Positions 15,745 through 24,988 of a stretch of 35,120 nt of DNA are shown here, in pieces. The notes below the pieces were generated by a model. The model saw only the letters and a program-made list of their open reading frames with translations, was not told the origin of the DNA and searched no databases. The stretch is taken from positions 1 through 35,120 of the forward strand of contig NZ_BATP01000046.1 in NCBI RefSeq assembly GCF_000739615.1, in the 5' to 3' direction. Source of the DNA: Haloferula sp. BvORR071. GTDB taxonomy: Bacteria > Verrucomicrobiota > Verrucomicrobiia > Verrucomicrobiales > Akkermansiaceae. The position numbers and the translations under genes are program-made. How positions within the stretch are numbered: the first letter of the stretch is position 1; every line of letters starts with the position of its first letter.

Positions 15745-16461
15745 TCAGGGCTTCTGCTTGTTGGCCGCAGCCTCTTCCGCAGCGGCTACCTTGCGGTTCT
15801 CCGGGATAATCTTGTATTCCAGCGTGGGTGCCGCCGGGGCTCCTCCCGGAAGAATGAAGACTAGCTTGCGGAGGTCCGGATCGAACTCCCAAACCGCCGA
15901 GTAAAGGATCGCCTTCGGATTGGCCTTGGCCACGGTTTCAACCCCCACGTTGCGCTGGGCACCGCCGAGCTTCACATCCACTGGAGTCCAGGAGGCGGGC
16001 AGTGCGATCGGCTTTTTCTCGAAGTTCATGAACAGGTCCTTGCCGGTCGCATTCAAGACCCGGAAGGTTCCCCACGGGAAACGGCCGGCATTGTCTTCGA
16101 TCACGAAGGTCCGCAGGCCCGTCGGATGTTTCGCATCGGGAATGATCAACACCAGCGGTGACTGCACATCCGCCGGCACCTTGATTTCCACTGCGGCAGG
16201 CTTGCCATCCGGACCGGTCTTGTCCGGGGTCACCAGCATTGGCCCGGGCGCGCCATCGGAGGGTGCCGCCGCTTGAACGGGCTCCGAACGCTTCAATGGG
16301 TGCAGGCCCTTTAGCTCAACCTCGGTGGTGCCGGTTTTGAGGCTCAGCTTGCGCGCCGCCGTCGCGTCGTCCCACGGCAGAAACCGCAGCGCAGCGGCCT
16401 GTAACGGGGCAGACAGGAAGGTGGCAACCAGGGAAATAACGAGCGGGACGCGGAGCGACAT
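15745..16461 (-). CDS. Secreted protein of unknown function following the Verru_Chthon gene
   Basis: 238 residues with a signal peptide (MSLRVPLVISLVATFLSAPLQAAA). The mature chain starts LRFLPWDDATAARKLSLK, has a Pro/Ala-rich linker (PVQAAAPSDGAPGPM), then beta-rich parts (PLVLIIPDAKHPTGLRTFVIED, WGTFRVLNATGKDLFMNFEKKP, RKLVFILPGG) and a Lys/Ala-rich tail. It looks like a single-domain beta-sandwich. It starts 49 bases after the large Verru_Chthon gene ends, in the same direction, and is closed by a strong terminator, so the two probably form an operon. No known family is recognised. Confidence 0.78.
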   Translation of the reverse strand: MSLRVPLVISLVATFLSAPLQAAALRFLPWDDATAARKLSLKTGTTEVELKGLHPLKRSEPVQAAAPSDGAPGPMLVTPDKTGPDGKPAAVEIKVPADVQSPLVLIIPDAKHPTGLRTFVIEDNAGRFPWGTFRVLNATGKDLFMNFEKKPIALPASWTPVDVKLGGAQRNVGVETVAKANPKAILYSAVWEFDPDLRKLVFILPGGAPAAPTLEYKIIPENRKVAAAEEAAANKQKP

Positions 16462-16510
16462 GATTGCAGGATTCTTAAGGCAGGACCGAGCTTCGGACTA
16501 GGTCGGGATC

Positions 16511-19500
16511 TCAGATCTCGGATTTCGGGATCTCCGTAGACGGAACCTGCCGCATGGAGACGATCTCGAAGCGACGTCCAAACGTTTGGTTCACATTCGT
16601 GAGGGATGCAATCGCGGAGTCGGGGGCGTTCGTAATATCCACGAATTCCGGCACCCGCTGCACCACCGCTTCGCACCAAGCGCGGGCGGTCACGTTGCCC
16701 TTGCTGTCCTTCGTCTCGCCGTAGCCACGCACGGTGAAGGTGTCCGAGCGGCAGGTGATCACCGGGGCCAGCGACTGCAGCACGTCGGCTTGGGTCAGGT
16801 AGCCGGGGATGCCCACGCCAGTGTCGCGGATCAGGTTCGACACCCCGTCCGAGTAGATCTGGCCAGTCAGCGGCGCCAGAGCCGAGATCGGCAGGGTCGT
16901 CTGCTTACTGATCTGATTAAAGCCCGCGGCGTCGATCGCGGTCTGGATCGCGCCCGCGCGGCCCAGATCGGTGTTGTCCACGCGGCGGTTCACGAATTCA
17001 GCCAGCGATTGGAAGGGACCACGCTTGCGGACTTCCGCCACGATGCTGGTCGCTAGGGTCTTGATCTGCGTGTCGTCGAGCGAGCGGAAGCCGTTCCAGA
17101 TGTCGTCTTCGCTGCCGGTCGGGTGGCGGAAGCGCGGGAAGGCGGTCTTGCTGGTCGGGGAAGTGCCACCATCTTGAAGCTCGAAGGACTCGCCCCGCAG
17201 GCCGGAAAGCACCGCAATCCAAGCCTCCACGTCCGTGGAGTTGATATTGAAAGCACCATCTACCAACAGGTGCGCCGCGATCTTGGTGCAGCCTTCCGGA
17301 TCGGAGAGCATCTTGACCAAGGCCGCGTCCCCCGTGCGGCCCTTGTAGAGTGACATACGCGGATTAGAGAGCGGCGACTTGAGCGGGTCCTCTACCCAGC
17401 TCTGCAGCACCGTCTTGACTGAGCGGCTGACAGCGGCTCCCGCACCATCATAAGCGGTGGTAATCGGGCTCGGCTTCTGGGCTAGGCCCACCTTGGCGGC
17501 AGCTCCGCTGAAGAAGAAGGTATCCCACAGAGCCTCGTTCGTCAGGTAGCAGGTGTCGTAGGTCGGGAAGCCGGGGTTCGGCACCGCGGTTGTCACCAGC
17601 TTCTTGCCGACCTCCGTCCGCCGCAGCCAGGCCGGTGCCCAGCTATTGCCGAACTGGTTGGCCGGGCCGTAGGTCGAGGACGAAAGGTCCGCGTGCTGGA
17701 AGCCGCCCAGCGAGAGCATCGCCTCGCGCGGGATCTCGAAGAAGGGCAGGATCGACTTGCCCTTGGCCGCATCGTGCGACTGGCCCCAGAAGGAACGGCG
17801 GCCGTCCGCAGTGGTCTGGATCGCACCGTCGAAGCTGGTCACCCCGCGCATGGTGGAAACGTAGTGCGGCGGAGCCGTCAGCCCCTGGTTCGAGGAAATG
17901 TAGTGGGTGATCGAGGCTTGGCGCGGATTGACCGTGTAAATCAGGTCCGCGGCCGCCGCGGACACGTTGCTGGTCTGCGCGGTGCGCTCGTAGGTCTCCA
18001 GCACGCCGAAGGGCACCACGCCACCGGCCTTCAGCTCGGCGAAGCTCCGGCTCGGCGAGGTGATGGTGGTATCCTTGAGCGAGGCGTAACCCACCATCTG
18101 AACGTCGGTCGTCACTTGGCCGCCCTGGCGGTCGAGGCTGACCGGGGTGCGGATGCGCCCGCCGTCCTCAAGGGTTACGAAATAGTGATAGGCCTTCGCG
18201 GAACTGTCGGACATCGAGAGCCTCACCGTGTCGCCTTGGGCCATCGGGCGGGTGAAACCATCGCCTTGGGTACCATTTTTCATGGGGACCGTCAGCCCGC
18301 CCTTGGTGCTCATCTGATTCACGTTGTCCACCGGCCGCATCCAGATAGCTTTGCTGGCTGCGGTAGTGGAGGTGCGAAGATAATCGGTCGGAGTGGTCTG
18401 CGAAGGCGCGAAAACCCGCACTTCCCCCGGCTCGAAGTGGATCGGAGTGCTAATCGATGCTGCGGTACCGCCGCTGGACATCTGGCACAGGAAGTAGGGA
18501 TTGACCTGACGGCCGTGACCCACGGTCTCGAATTGGTAACCCATCATCCGCGACATCGCTAGTCCCCGGACCGGCTCCGAGTTGAAGGTCCAGTTGAGCT
18601 GCCACGGGATGTCCACCCACGGATAGGCCACTGCCCCATCGATATCGAGCGCGACGTTATAAGGATTCCACAGCGAGACGATCGGCGCGATCACCAGGCG
18701 CACCTCGTTGTCGCCGCCGAGAGCCATGCTCAGTAGATACACCACCCGGTTCAGCACCGGCTTCACCCCGGTGACCGAACTCACGCCTTGCGGCGGCTTG
18801 GAGGGTGACAAGAAGGAACCGGAATCCGCTGCGGCGCTCTTGACGGCCACGTGGTCCACCCGGCGCTCCGCGACGGTGGGTGCGCTGCTGCCACTGCCAC
18901 CGCCATACATGTAGCGCGGCAGGCGGTAGAAGGAGCGCAGGTGGTCGAAGGTCGGCACCGCGGCCGCGTAGTAGCGGTTCGAGACCGAGGCCGGGTCGAA
19001 GGTGAGCTTGCAGTTGACGATCGGGTTGTCCACCAGCGGCCGGAACAGCGGCGCCTCTGTCTTGAAGGTCGAAGGAACAACCACGCCGGTGCGCGTCTTG
19101 CCGTCCTTGTCCTTGCGGAAGGGGTTCTGGACCTCACCCCAAGTCGACTTCTTGAAATCGTCGTCGCTCATCTCGAAGCCGAGGCTGAGGTCCACCTTCA
19201 GGCCGCCGTTCACGGCATCGGTCGCCAAGCCCATCGCGGTCGTGGTGTAGCTGGCTTTGGCAAGGGCCAGATCGCTCTGGCTGCCAGCGTAGATATCAGC
19301 ATCCAGCCCGATCTGGTTCTGCGAGAGCACCTTGTTAGCGCGCGCGTTGAAGTCGGCCTTGGGTTGCTTAAGCCCGGTCGCCTTGGCCAAGGATGGCCGG
19401 CGTTGGGCTTGTAGAGCCATGTTCGCCGGAGAGTCATTGGTCGAGTCCGGCCCGGCGACGTTGACCCTCGCCTTGGTGTTTTCCTGGACCACGCCCCATG

Positions 19501-20032
19501 CCAAGCTGCCCTCCTTCATCGGCACTGGCGGCGCGCTCAAATCAAATCCGTTCTGCTTGCGCGTGAACAAGCGCATCCAGTCGGGCTTGGCCTCACCGTC
19601 GACAAAGGTCCGGTCCTTCAGCTCCTTCAGGTCGGGGCTGGACATCAGCCAGCCGCGGAAGCCGTTGGTCTTCTGCGCCGCGTAGCCTGCGGCCGAGGCC
19701 GACTGGCTGGTGACCTGAATGTACTTCGGACTCCACGAATTCCACGCGCCGACCACGTAAGGCTGCTTGGCCGTGTCGGAAATCGAGGCGTCGGCCGTGA
19801 CCCGGCGGTCATCGCCCACCTGCTTCTGAAGTTGGCCGATCGCCATCATCACCGCCAAACGGGCATTGGCGTAGGCCTGCGCCTGCGCATCGCCGGCTCC
19901 GGCGCTGCGCAGTGAAATCGTGCTTAGGGACAAGAGGCCCACGGCGAGGATCGTCAGCAACACCATCAAGCTGAGGGTGATGACCAAGGCGAAACCCCGC
20001 TCGGAGCGGTTTCGACGAATTCGTGGAGACAT
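16511..20032 (-). CDS. Verru_Chthon cassette protein A (large pilin-like exported protein)
   Basis: 1173 residues from ATG 20032 (MSPRIRRNRSERGFALVITL). The N-terminus is a type IV pilin-like signal: basic residues, Gly-Phe at 13-14, then a hydrophobic helix to about residue 37. Position +5 after the Gly is not Glu, as in PilX/GspK-type minor pilins. QAYANARLAVMMAIGQLQKQVGDD follows, and the rest is a long beta-rich domain. The C-terminal part has SLAEFVNRRVDNTDLG and SDTFTVRGYGE-like sequence near the end. Length and these features match TIGR02600, known only from Verrucomicrobiota-type genomes, where it normally goes with cassette proteins B, C and D. Those partners are not seen here. Its role is unproven; a secretion or pilus-like assembly is commonly supposed. 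Confidence 0.88.
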   Translation of the reverse strand: MSPRIRRNRSERGFALVITLSLMVLLTILAVGLLSLSTISLRSAGAGDAQAQAYANARLAVMMAIGQLQKQVGDDRRVTADASISDTAKQPYVVGAWNSWSPKYIQVTSQSASAAGYAAQKTNGFRGWLMSSPDLKELKDRTFVDGEAKPDWMRLFTRKQNGFDLSAPPVPMKEGSLAWGVVQENTKARVNVAGPDSTNDSPANMALQAQRRPSLAKATGLKQPKADFNARANKVLSQNQIGLDADIYAGSQSDLALAKASYTTTAMGLATDAVNGGLKVDLSLGFEMSDDDFKKSTWGEVQNPFRKDKDGKTRTGVVVPSTFKTEAPLFRPLVDNPIVNCKLTFDPASVSNRYYAAAVPTFDHLRSFYRLPRYMYGGGSGSSAPTVAERRVDHVAVKSAAADSGSFLSPSKPPQGVSSVTGVKPVLNRVVYLLSMALGGDNEVRLVIAPIVSLWNPYNVALDIDGAVAYPWVDIPWQLNWTFNSEPVRGLAMSRMMGYQFETVGHGRQVNPYFLCQMSSGGTAASISTPIHFEPGEVRVFAPSQTTPTDYLRTSTTAASKAIWMRPVDNVNQMSTKGGLTVPMKNGTQGDGFTRPMAQGDTVRLSMSDSSAKAYHYFVTLEDGGRIRTPVSLDRQGGQVTTDVQMVGYASLKDTTITSPSRSFAELKAGGVVPFGVLETYERTAQTSNVSAAAADLIYTVNPRQASITHYISSNQGLTAPPHYVSTMRGVTSFDGAIQTTADGRRSFWGQSHDAAKGKSILPFFEIPREAMLSLGGFQHADLSSSTYGPANQFGNSWAPAWLRRTEVGKKLVTTAVPNPGFPTYDTCYLTNEALWDTFFFSGAAAKVGLAQKPSPITTAYDGAGAAVSRSVKTVLQSWVEDPLKSPLSNPRMSLYKGRTGDAALVKMLSDPEGCTKIAAHLLVDGAFNINSTDVEAWIAVLSGLRGESFELQDGGTSPTSKTAFPRFRHPTGSEDDIWNGFRSLDDTQIKTLATSIVAEVRKRGPFQSLAEFVNRRVDNTDLGRAGAIQTAIDAAGFNQISKQTTLPISALAPLTGQIYSDGVSNLIRDTGVGIPGYLTQADVLQSLAPVITCRSDTFTVRGYGETKDSKGNVTARAWCEAVVQRVPEFVDITNAPDSAIASLTNVNQTFGRRFEIVSMRQVPSTEIPKSEI

Positions 20033-20587
20033 CGAAGGGACGGGTTTTGGGTTCAACTTCGGGTTAGGCTGCTTTTGTAAATTCAAAGTCACGGGCTGCC
20101 AATGCAAATTTATGCACACCGCCTTCCTTCCGGTTCAGCAGCGGGCGTTCTTTCATGAAGGTCGCTTTTCACCATGGATACGCCCGAAAGGCTCTGTGGG
20201 TTTATTCATCCAATGAAATTCGGAGAATATACATTGTAAATAGCTCTTCTGGGCGATTGTCACCCCATGGGAAACGTTTCTTTGGGAAATTTTTTTCTCC
20301 CGCGCCTCGGATTCGAGGCGGAAGCAAGAGGGTTTCGGGAAATAAAGAGCGCCATTTGGCCTGCTTGGGGCGGGTCGAAGGGACGGGTCCGGGTAGGCGG
20401 CCCGGGGAATCGCCTCCTATGGAGAACTGCGTCAAAAGCACCCGGACCCCGCCACCAAATTACGCTAGGTCTGGCATCGTTCGCTTTCGGGCCGTTTGCG
20501 GGCCGGAAATCCATTGGAAGGACCTGCGCTTGGCGCTAAAGGTATCTTCACCCGAGACGCCTTTTCGCTTTTTGTCACCTGTCGCCT
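20033..20587. other. Long divergent intergenic region
   Basis: About 555 bases between the Verru_Chthon gene and the hybrid kinase, transcribed away from each other. I see no convincing gene. A perfect seven-pair inverted repeat CGCCTCG/CGAGGCG lies at 20303-20320 next to a T-run (20290-20296), but the T-run is on the wrong side for a plus-strand terminator. An AT-rich patch near 20221-20243 includes, on the minus strand, TTTACAATGTATATT, which could hold a -10 element for the Verru_Chthon gene. This is weak. Confidence 0.4.
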
Positions 20588-23500
20588 ATGTGCCCGCCTC
20601 CCGCCGGAGATAGTTCCCCGACTCCCTCGTCCCTCCCTGAGGGACCTGCGCGCCTGAAAGCGAGCGACTTGATCCAGGTACTGCCGGCGGCCATCTACAC
20701 CTGCGATGCGGCGGGCTTCGTAGAGACCTTCAATGCCGCCGCCGCCGTCCTCTGGGGCCGAGAAGCGGTTCCCGGCACGGATCGCTGGTGCGGCTCTTGC
20801 AAAATCTTCCAGCCGGATGGTCGACCGCTGCCGCTGGAGGAGTGCCCGATGGCCCGGACTTTGCGAGGTGAGGAATTCCCGGGCGGCGGGGAGATCATCG
20901 TCGAACGCCCGGATGGTAGCAGGCGAAACGTCATGGCCTATCCCCAGGCCCTCCGTGATTCCTCCGGCGCGCTGATCGGTGCGGTGAACATGCTGGTGGA
21001 TATTACCGAGCGTCGCCAAGCCGAGCAGGAGCGGGAACTCGCCAGCCGCATGCCGATGGAAAATCCCTCGCCGGTCATGCGCCTCGCCGACGGCCGGATC
21101 ATCAGTTTCGCCAACCCCGTCGCGGATGCAGTGCTGGAGATCTGGGGCGTCTCGCGCGGGCAGGAAGCCCCTTCGGAAATCCAGCAAATCGCCCTCGCGA
21201 CCTTGGACGCCGGAGAGCCGGGCACCTTCGACCTGAGCATCGGTGGCCGGACCCACTTGGTCCGCGTGGCCCCGGTTGCCGCAGATCGCTCGGTGAGCCT
21301 CTACTTCAACGACATCTCCGGCTTGCGGCGGGCGGAGGAAGCCCTGCGCCTGACCGAGCAGCGCTTCCGCACCGTGGCGATGAATTCGCCGGTGGCGATT
21401 TTCACCAAGGACGCTGCGGGCTGCTATACCTTGGCGAATCCGATCGCTTGTGCCGCGCTGGGCCACCCCGAAGGTGTCGAGGGCAAGACCGACCACGACA
21501 TGCTGCCGCGTCACTTGGCCGACGCGCTACGCACCCACGATCTGGAGGTAATGCGCGATGGCAAGGCGGTGGAGTGGGAGGAATGGGTCCATGACCGGCG
21601 CTTCCTCGCCGCGAAGTTCCCCTTGCCCGGGGCAGATACCGATCCCGTTGGTGTCGGCGGCGTGGCCGTGGACATCACGGAGCGCTGGCGGATGGAAGCC
21701 CTGCTCCGTGCCAGCGAGGCGCGCTTCCGCACCCTCGCCAACCATGCACCGGTTGGCATTTTCCTCTCTGCCGCGAATGGCGATGCAGTCTTCGTCAATG
21801 CCAGTTGGTGCGCGATGTCCGGTCTGAGCCAGGAACAGGCGATGGGTAAGGCTTGGACCGCAGCTCTTCATCCGGAGGACCGCGAACGCGTGCTCGGCGG
21901 TTGGGATGATGCGGTACGCGATCATTCGTCCTCGGAATCCGAGTTCCGCTTCCTGAGACCGGATGGCAGCATCTGCTGGGTGCAGGGGAATGCCCTCCGC
22001 CTGCTCGACGAAAACGAAGAGCTTACCGGCTACATCGGCAGTTGCGTCGATATCACCGAACGCAAGCGCACCGCCGCCGAGTTGGCCGCGATCACCACTG
22101 AGTCCGAACGCAAGCGCCGCCTCTACGAGGGCCTGCTCACCAATACCCCGGACTTCGCCTACGTCTTCGATCGTCAGGAGCGCTTCACTTACATCAATGA
22201 CGCCTTGCTGGCGGCTTGGGGCCGGACGCTTGAAGAGTCGCTCGGCAAGACCTGTCTCGAGCTCGGCTATGAGCCATGGCATGCTGCCATGCACGGTCGT
22301 GAAATCGCGGAGGTGATCGCCACCAAAGCACCGATCCGCGGCGAAGTGCCCTTCGATACGGTCAATGGCCGCCGCATCTACGATTACATCTTCACGCCGG
22401 TCTTCGGGGCGGATGGTGAGGTCGAAGCCGTGGCTGGCACTACCCGCGACGTGACCGAGCGCAAGGGGACGGAAGACCGTGCCGAATTCCTCAGCGAATT
22501 GAGCGGTAAACTCGCCACCCTCTCCTCGGAATCCGAGCTCATGGATTTGGCCGTATCCTCGCTGGGCGAGCGGCTTGGTGCCCATCGCTGCTGCTTCGTG
22601 GAATGCAATCCCGAGGAGGATTTCTTCTCCGTCAGCCGCAACTGGGTGAGCAATGGCGCGACCGACATTGCCGGCACTTACACTCTCCACGACTTTGGCG
22701 GGGATGAGTGGTGGCGCCAGTATGTCGCTGGGAATTTCTCGGTGGCGGACGCGCGAACCCATCGGCTGACATGCGACCTCAAGGAGGCGTATGAGCGACT
22801 GGGCGTCATCTCCTATGCGGTCCAGCCCTTCAAGGCGGAGGGCCTGACGACCGCAGTGATGGCCTTGACCGACAATCAGCCGCGCCGCTGGACGGAGGAG
22901 GAGTTGGCCTTGCTTGAAAACGTAATGGCGCGGGTCTGGCCGCTGGTGCTGCGCAGCCGCTCGGAGGCGGCCCTGCGCGAAAGCCGCCGGCAGATGCGCA
23001 TGGTCTCCGACCACGTACCGGCCCTGATCAGCTATCTGGGCCGGGATGAGGTCTTCCGCTTCGCGAACGGCCGCTATCAGGAGTGGTTCGGCATCAAGCC
23101 TGCCAAGCTGAAAGGCATGCCGCTCAAGCAACTGCTCGGCGCGGAAACCTATCACCAGCGGGAGCCCTATATCGCCCGTGTGTTGCGCGGCCAGAGCGTG
23201 AAGTTCGAGGGGCCTTCGAAGCACCGCGAGCTGGGCTGGCGCGACCTTGAGATTTCCTACGTGCCGGACTTCAGCGCCGGCGGCCGGGTTCGCGGCTTCT
23301 ACGTCATGGCGCTCGACATCACCGAGCGCAAAGCCACCGAGAAACAACTCGAGCGCCAGGCCCGGCGCCTGCGCCTGCTCTGGGAATCCGCCGGCGTGAT
23401 TCTGACGGCGGACAATCCGGACCTGATGCTCCAGCGGGTCTTCCGCAAGATCAGCCCGATGCTGGAGGTGGATACCTTCTTCAACTTCATGGTGGATGAA

Positions 23501-24964
23501 GCGGGCGATGCGCTCCATTTGCAGTCTTGCCACGGGATCACCGACGAGCAGCGCGCCGATCTTGGTCGCCTGGAATTCGGGCAAGCGGTTTGCGGCACGG
23601 TGGCGAAGCGCCGCCAGCCGATGGTTGAGTGCTCGATCCAGGACTCGGACAATCCGCTGGTCCAACTGGTGAAGGGCTTCGGCATCCGCGCCTATGCCTG
23701 CAATCCGCTGATGGCTGGCGACGAGCTGCTAGGCACGCTTTCCTTCGCCAGCCGCACCCGCGACCGCTTCGAGCCGGACGAGCTGGAGTTCATGGAAACC
23801 ATTTCCCACTACGTCACCGGTGCCTACGCCCGACTGCGTCTGGTGGATGACCTGCGAGCTGCGGATCGCCGCAAGGATGAGTTCCTCGCCACGCTCGCCC
23901 ATGAGCTGCGCAATCCGCTCGCTCCGATCCGCACCGGCCTGGAGGTGATGAAGATGGCGGGGGACAAACCGGAGACTTGTGAGCGGGTTCGCGCCACCAT
24001 GGAGCGCCAGGTCGAGCAGCTCGTGACCTTGGTCAATGATTTGCTCGACGTCTCCCGCATCACCCGCGGCAAGCTACAGCTCCGCAAGCTGCCCACAGCG
24101 TTGGACGAGATCGTGCGCAGCGCAGTGGAAGCCTCCCACCCGCTGATCGAGGAGGCCGGGCATCGCTTGAGCATCACCCTGCCGGGCGGGCCCTTGCACG
24201 TGGATGCCGATCCGCATCGCCTCGCCCAAGTGATCTCCAACCTCCTCAACAACGCCGCGAAGTACACGGAAGAGGGTGGGGACATCTCTCTGGAAGCGGT
24301 GCCCGATGGTGAAGAGGTCACAGTGCGGGTCCGTGACACCGGAATCGGCATCCCTCCCGCGATGCTTGACCGAATTTTCGACATGTTCACACAGGTGGAA
24401 GCGTCCGGCGGCGGCGATTACGGCGGGCTCGGCATCGGCCTCACCCTGGTGAAGTCGTTGGTCGAACTGCACGGCGGCAGCGTCCGGGCGGAGAGTTCCG
24501 GACCGGGATTGGGCAGCACCTTCAGCTTCCGCTTGCCCGTGCTCCGCCGCGCGCCTCACCATGGCGGGGAAACAAGCGCGGCGCTGGTTGCGGATGGTGT
24601 CCGCCGCCGGATTCTGGTGGTCGACGACAACGAGGCGGCGGCGACTACCCTGGCGATGGCGATTGAGCTGATGGGCCATGACCTGCGCGTCGCACGGAAC
24701 GGCCGCGAAGGTGTCGCCGAGGCTGCGGATTTTCTGCCCGAGCTGATTCTCATGGACCTCGGGATGCCGGAGATGGATGGCTGGGAAGCCGCCCGCCGGA
24801 TCCGCAGCGAAGCTTGGGGACAGAGGATTGTCCTCGTCGCCCTCACCGGCTGGGGACAGGACGAAGACCGCCGCAAGACGCACGAAGCCGGATTCGACCA
24901 TCACTTGGTGAAACCGGCGCACCCGACTGCCATCCGCCAGCTTCTGGAAACCGCTCTGAAGTAA
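20588..24964 (+). CDS. Hybrid sensor histidine kinase: six PAS, two GAF, HisKA, HATPase, receiver
   Basis: 1458 residues. In order: PAS domains near 27-145, 150-245 (weak), 255-365, 373-495 and 510-630; GAF near 634-795; PAS near 800-925; GAF near 930-1085; HisKA with the phospho-accepting His in TLAHELRNPLAPI (about 1104); HATPase with NLLNNAAKYT (about 1217), DTGIGIPP (1250) and GGLGIGLTLVKSLVELHGG; and a receiver from 1341 (ILVVDDNE) with phospho-Asp near 1390 (LMDLGMPEMDG). Repeated DITERK or DVTERK motifs close the PAS units. No membrane helix or signal peptide is visible, so it senses inside the cell. No output regulator is adjacent. The nearest candidate partner is the stand-alone receiver at 29092. 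Confidence 0.95.
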   Translation: MCPPPAGDSSPTPSSLPEGPARLKASDLIQVLPAAIYTCDAAGFVETFNAAAAVLWGREAVPGTDRWCGSCKIFQPDGRPLPLEECPMARTLRGEEFPGGGEIIVERPDGSRRNVMAYPQALRDSSGALIGAVNMLVDITERRQAEQERELASRMPMENPSPVMRLADGRIISFANPVADAVLEIWGVSRGQEAPSEIQQIALATLDAGEPGTFDLSIGGRTHLVRVAPVAADRSVSLYFNDISGLRRAEEALRLTEQRFRTVAMNSPVAIFTKDAAGCYTLANPIACAALGHPEGVEGKTDHDMLPRHLADALRTHDLEVMRDGKAVEWEEWVHDRRFLAAKFPLPGADTDPVGVGGVAVDITERWRMEALLRASEARFRTLANHAPVGIFLSAANGDAVFVNASWCAMSGLSQEQAMGKAWTAALHPEDRERVLGGWDDAVRDHSSSESEFRFLRPDGSICWVQGNALRLLDENEELTGYIGSCVDITERKRTAAELAAITTESERKRRLYEGLLTNTPDFAYVFDRQERFTYINDALLAAWGRTLEESLGKTCLELGYEPWHAAMHGREIAEVIATKAPIRGEVPFDTVNGRRIYDYIFTPVFGADGEVEAVAGTTRDVTERKGTEDRAEFLSELSGKLATLSSESELMDLAVSSLGERLGAHRCCFVECNPEEDFFSVSRNWVSNGATDIAGTYTLHDFGGDEWWRQYVAGNFSVADARTHRLTCDLKEAYERLGVISYAVQPFKAEGLTTAVMALTDNQPRRWTEEELALLENVMARVWPLVLRSRSEAALRESRRQMRMVSDHVPALISYLGRDEVFRFANGRYQEWFGIKPAKLKGMPLKQLLGAETYHQREPYIARVLRGQSVKFEGPSKHRELGWRDLEISYVPDFSAGGRVRGFYVMALDITERKATEKQLERQARRLRLLWESAGVILTADNPDLMLQRVFRKISPMLEVDTFFNFMVDEAGDALHLQSCHGITDEQRADLGRLEFGQAVCGTVAKRRQPMVECSIQDSDNPLVQLVKGFGIRAYACNPLMAGDELLGTLSFASRTRDRFEPDELEFMETISHYVTGAYARLRLVDDLRAADRRKDEFLATLAHELRNPLAPIRTGLEVMKMAGDKPETCERVRATMERQVEQLVTLVNDLLDVSRITRGKLQLRKLPTALDEIVRSAVEASHPLIEEAGHRLSITLPGGPLHVDADPHRLAQVISNLLNNAAKYTEEGGDISLEAVPDGEEVTVRVRDTGIGIPPAMLDRIFDMFTQVEASGGGDYGGLGIGLTLVKSLVELHGGSVRAESSGPGLGSTFSFRLPVLRRAPHHGGETSAALVADGVRRRILVVDDNEAAATTLAMAIELMGHDLRVARNGREGVAEAADFLPELILMDLGMPEMDGWEAARRIRSEAWGQRIVLVALTGWGQDEDRRKTHEAGFDHHLVKPAHPTAIRQLLETALK

Positions 24965-24988
24965 GACCGAGTTCTCCGCCCAAGGCTC

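Noticed and set aside
15078..20032. Horizontal transfer of the Verru_Chthon or cofactor regions
   Set aside because: No change in base composition, no integrase, transposase, tRNA or flanking repeats were seen.
20303..20320. Inverted repeat next to a T-run as an intrinsic terminator
   Set aside because: The T-run precedes rather than follows the stem on the plus strand and becomes an A-run on the minus strand, and no gene ends nearby.
21527..23665. Long open frame of about 700 codons on the minus strand
   Set aside because: It lies wholly antisense to the hybrid kinase, whose domains are unmistakable. The antisense frame has no recognisable domain and reflects GC-rich codon structure.
24965..24988. 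Terminator between the hybrid kinase and TonB receptor genes
   Set aside because: The gap is only 24 bases and no stem-loop is visible in it.
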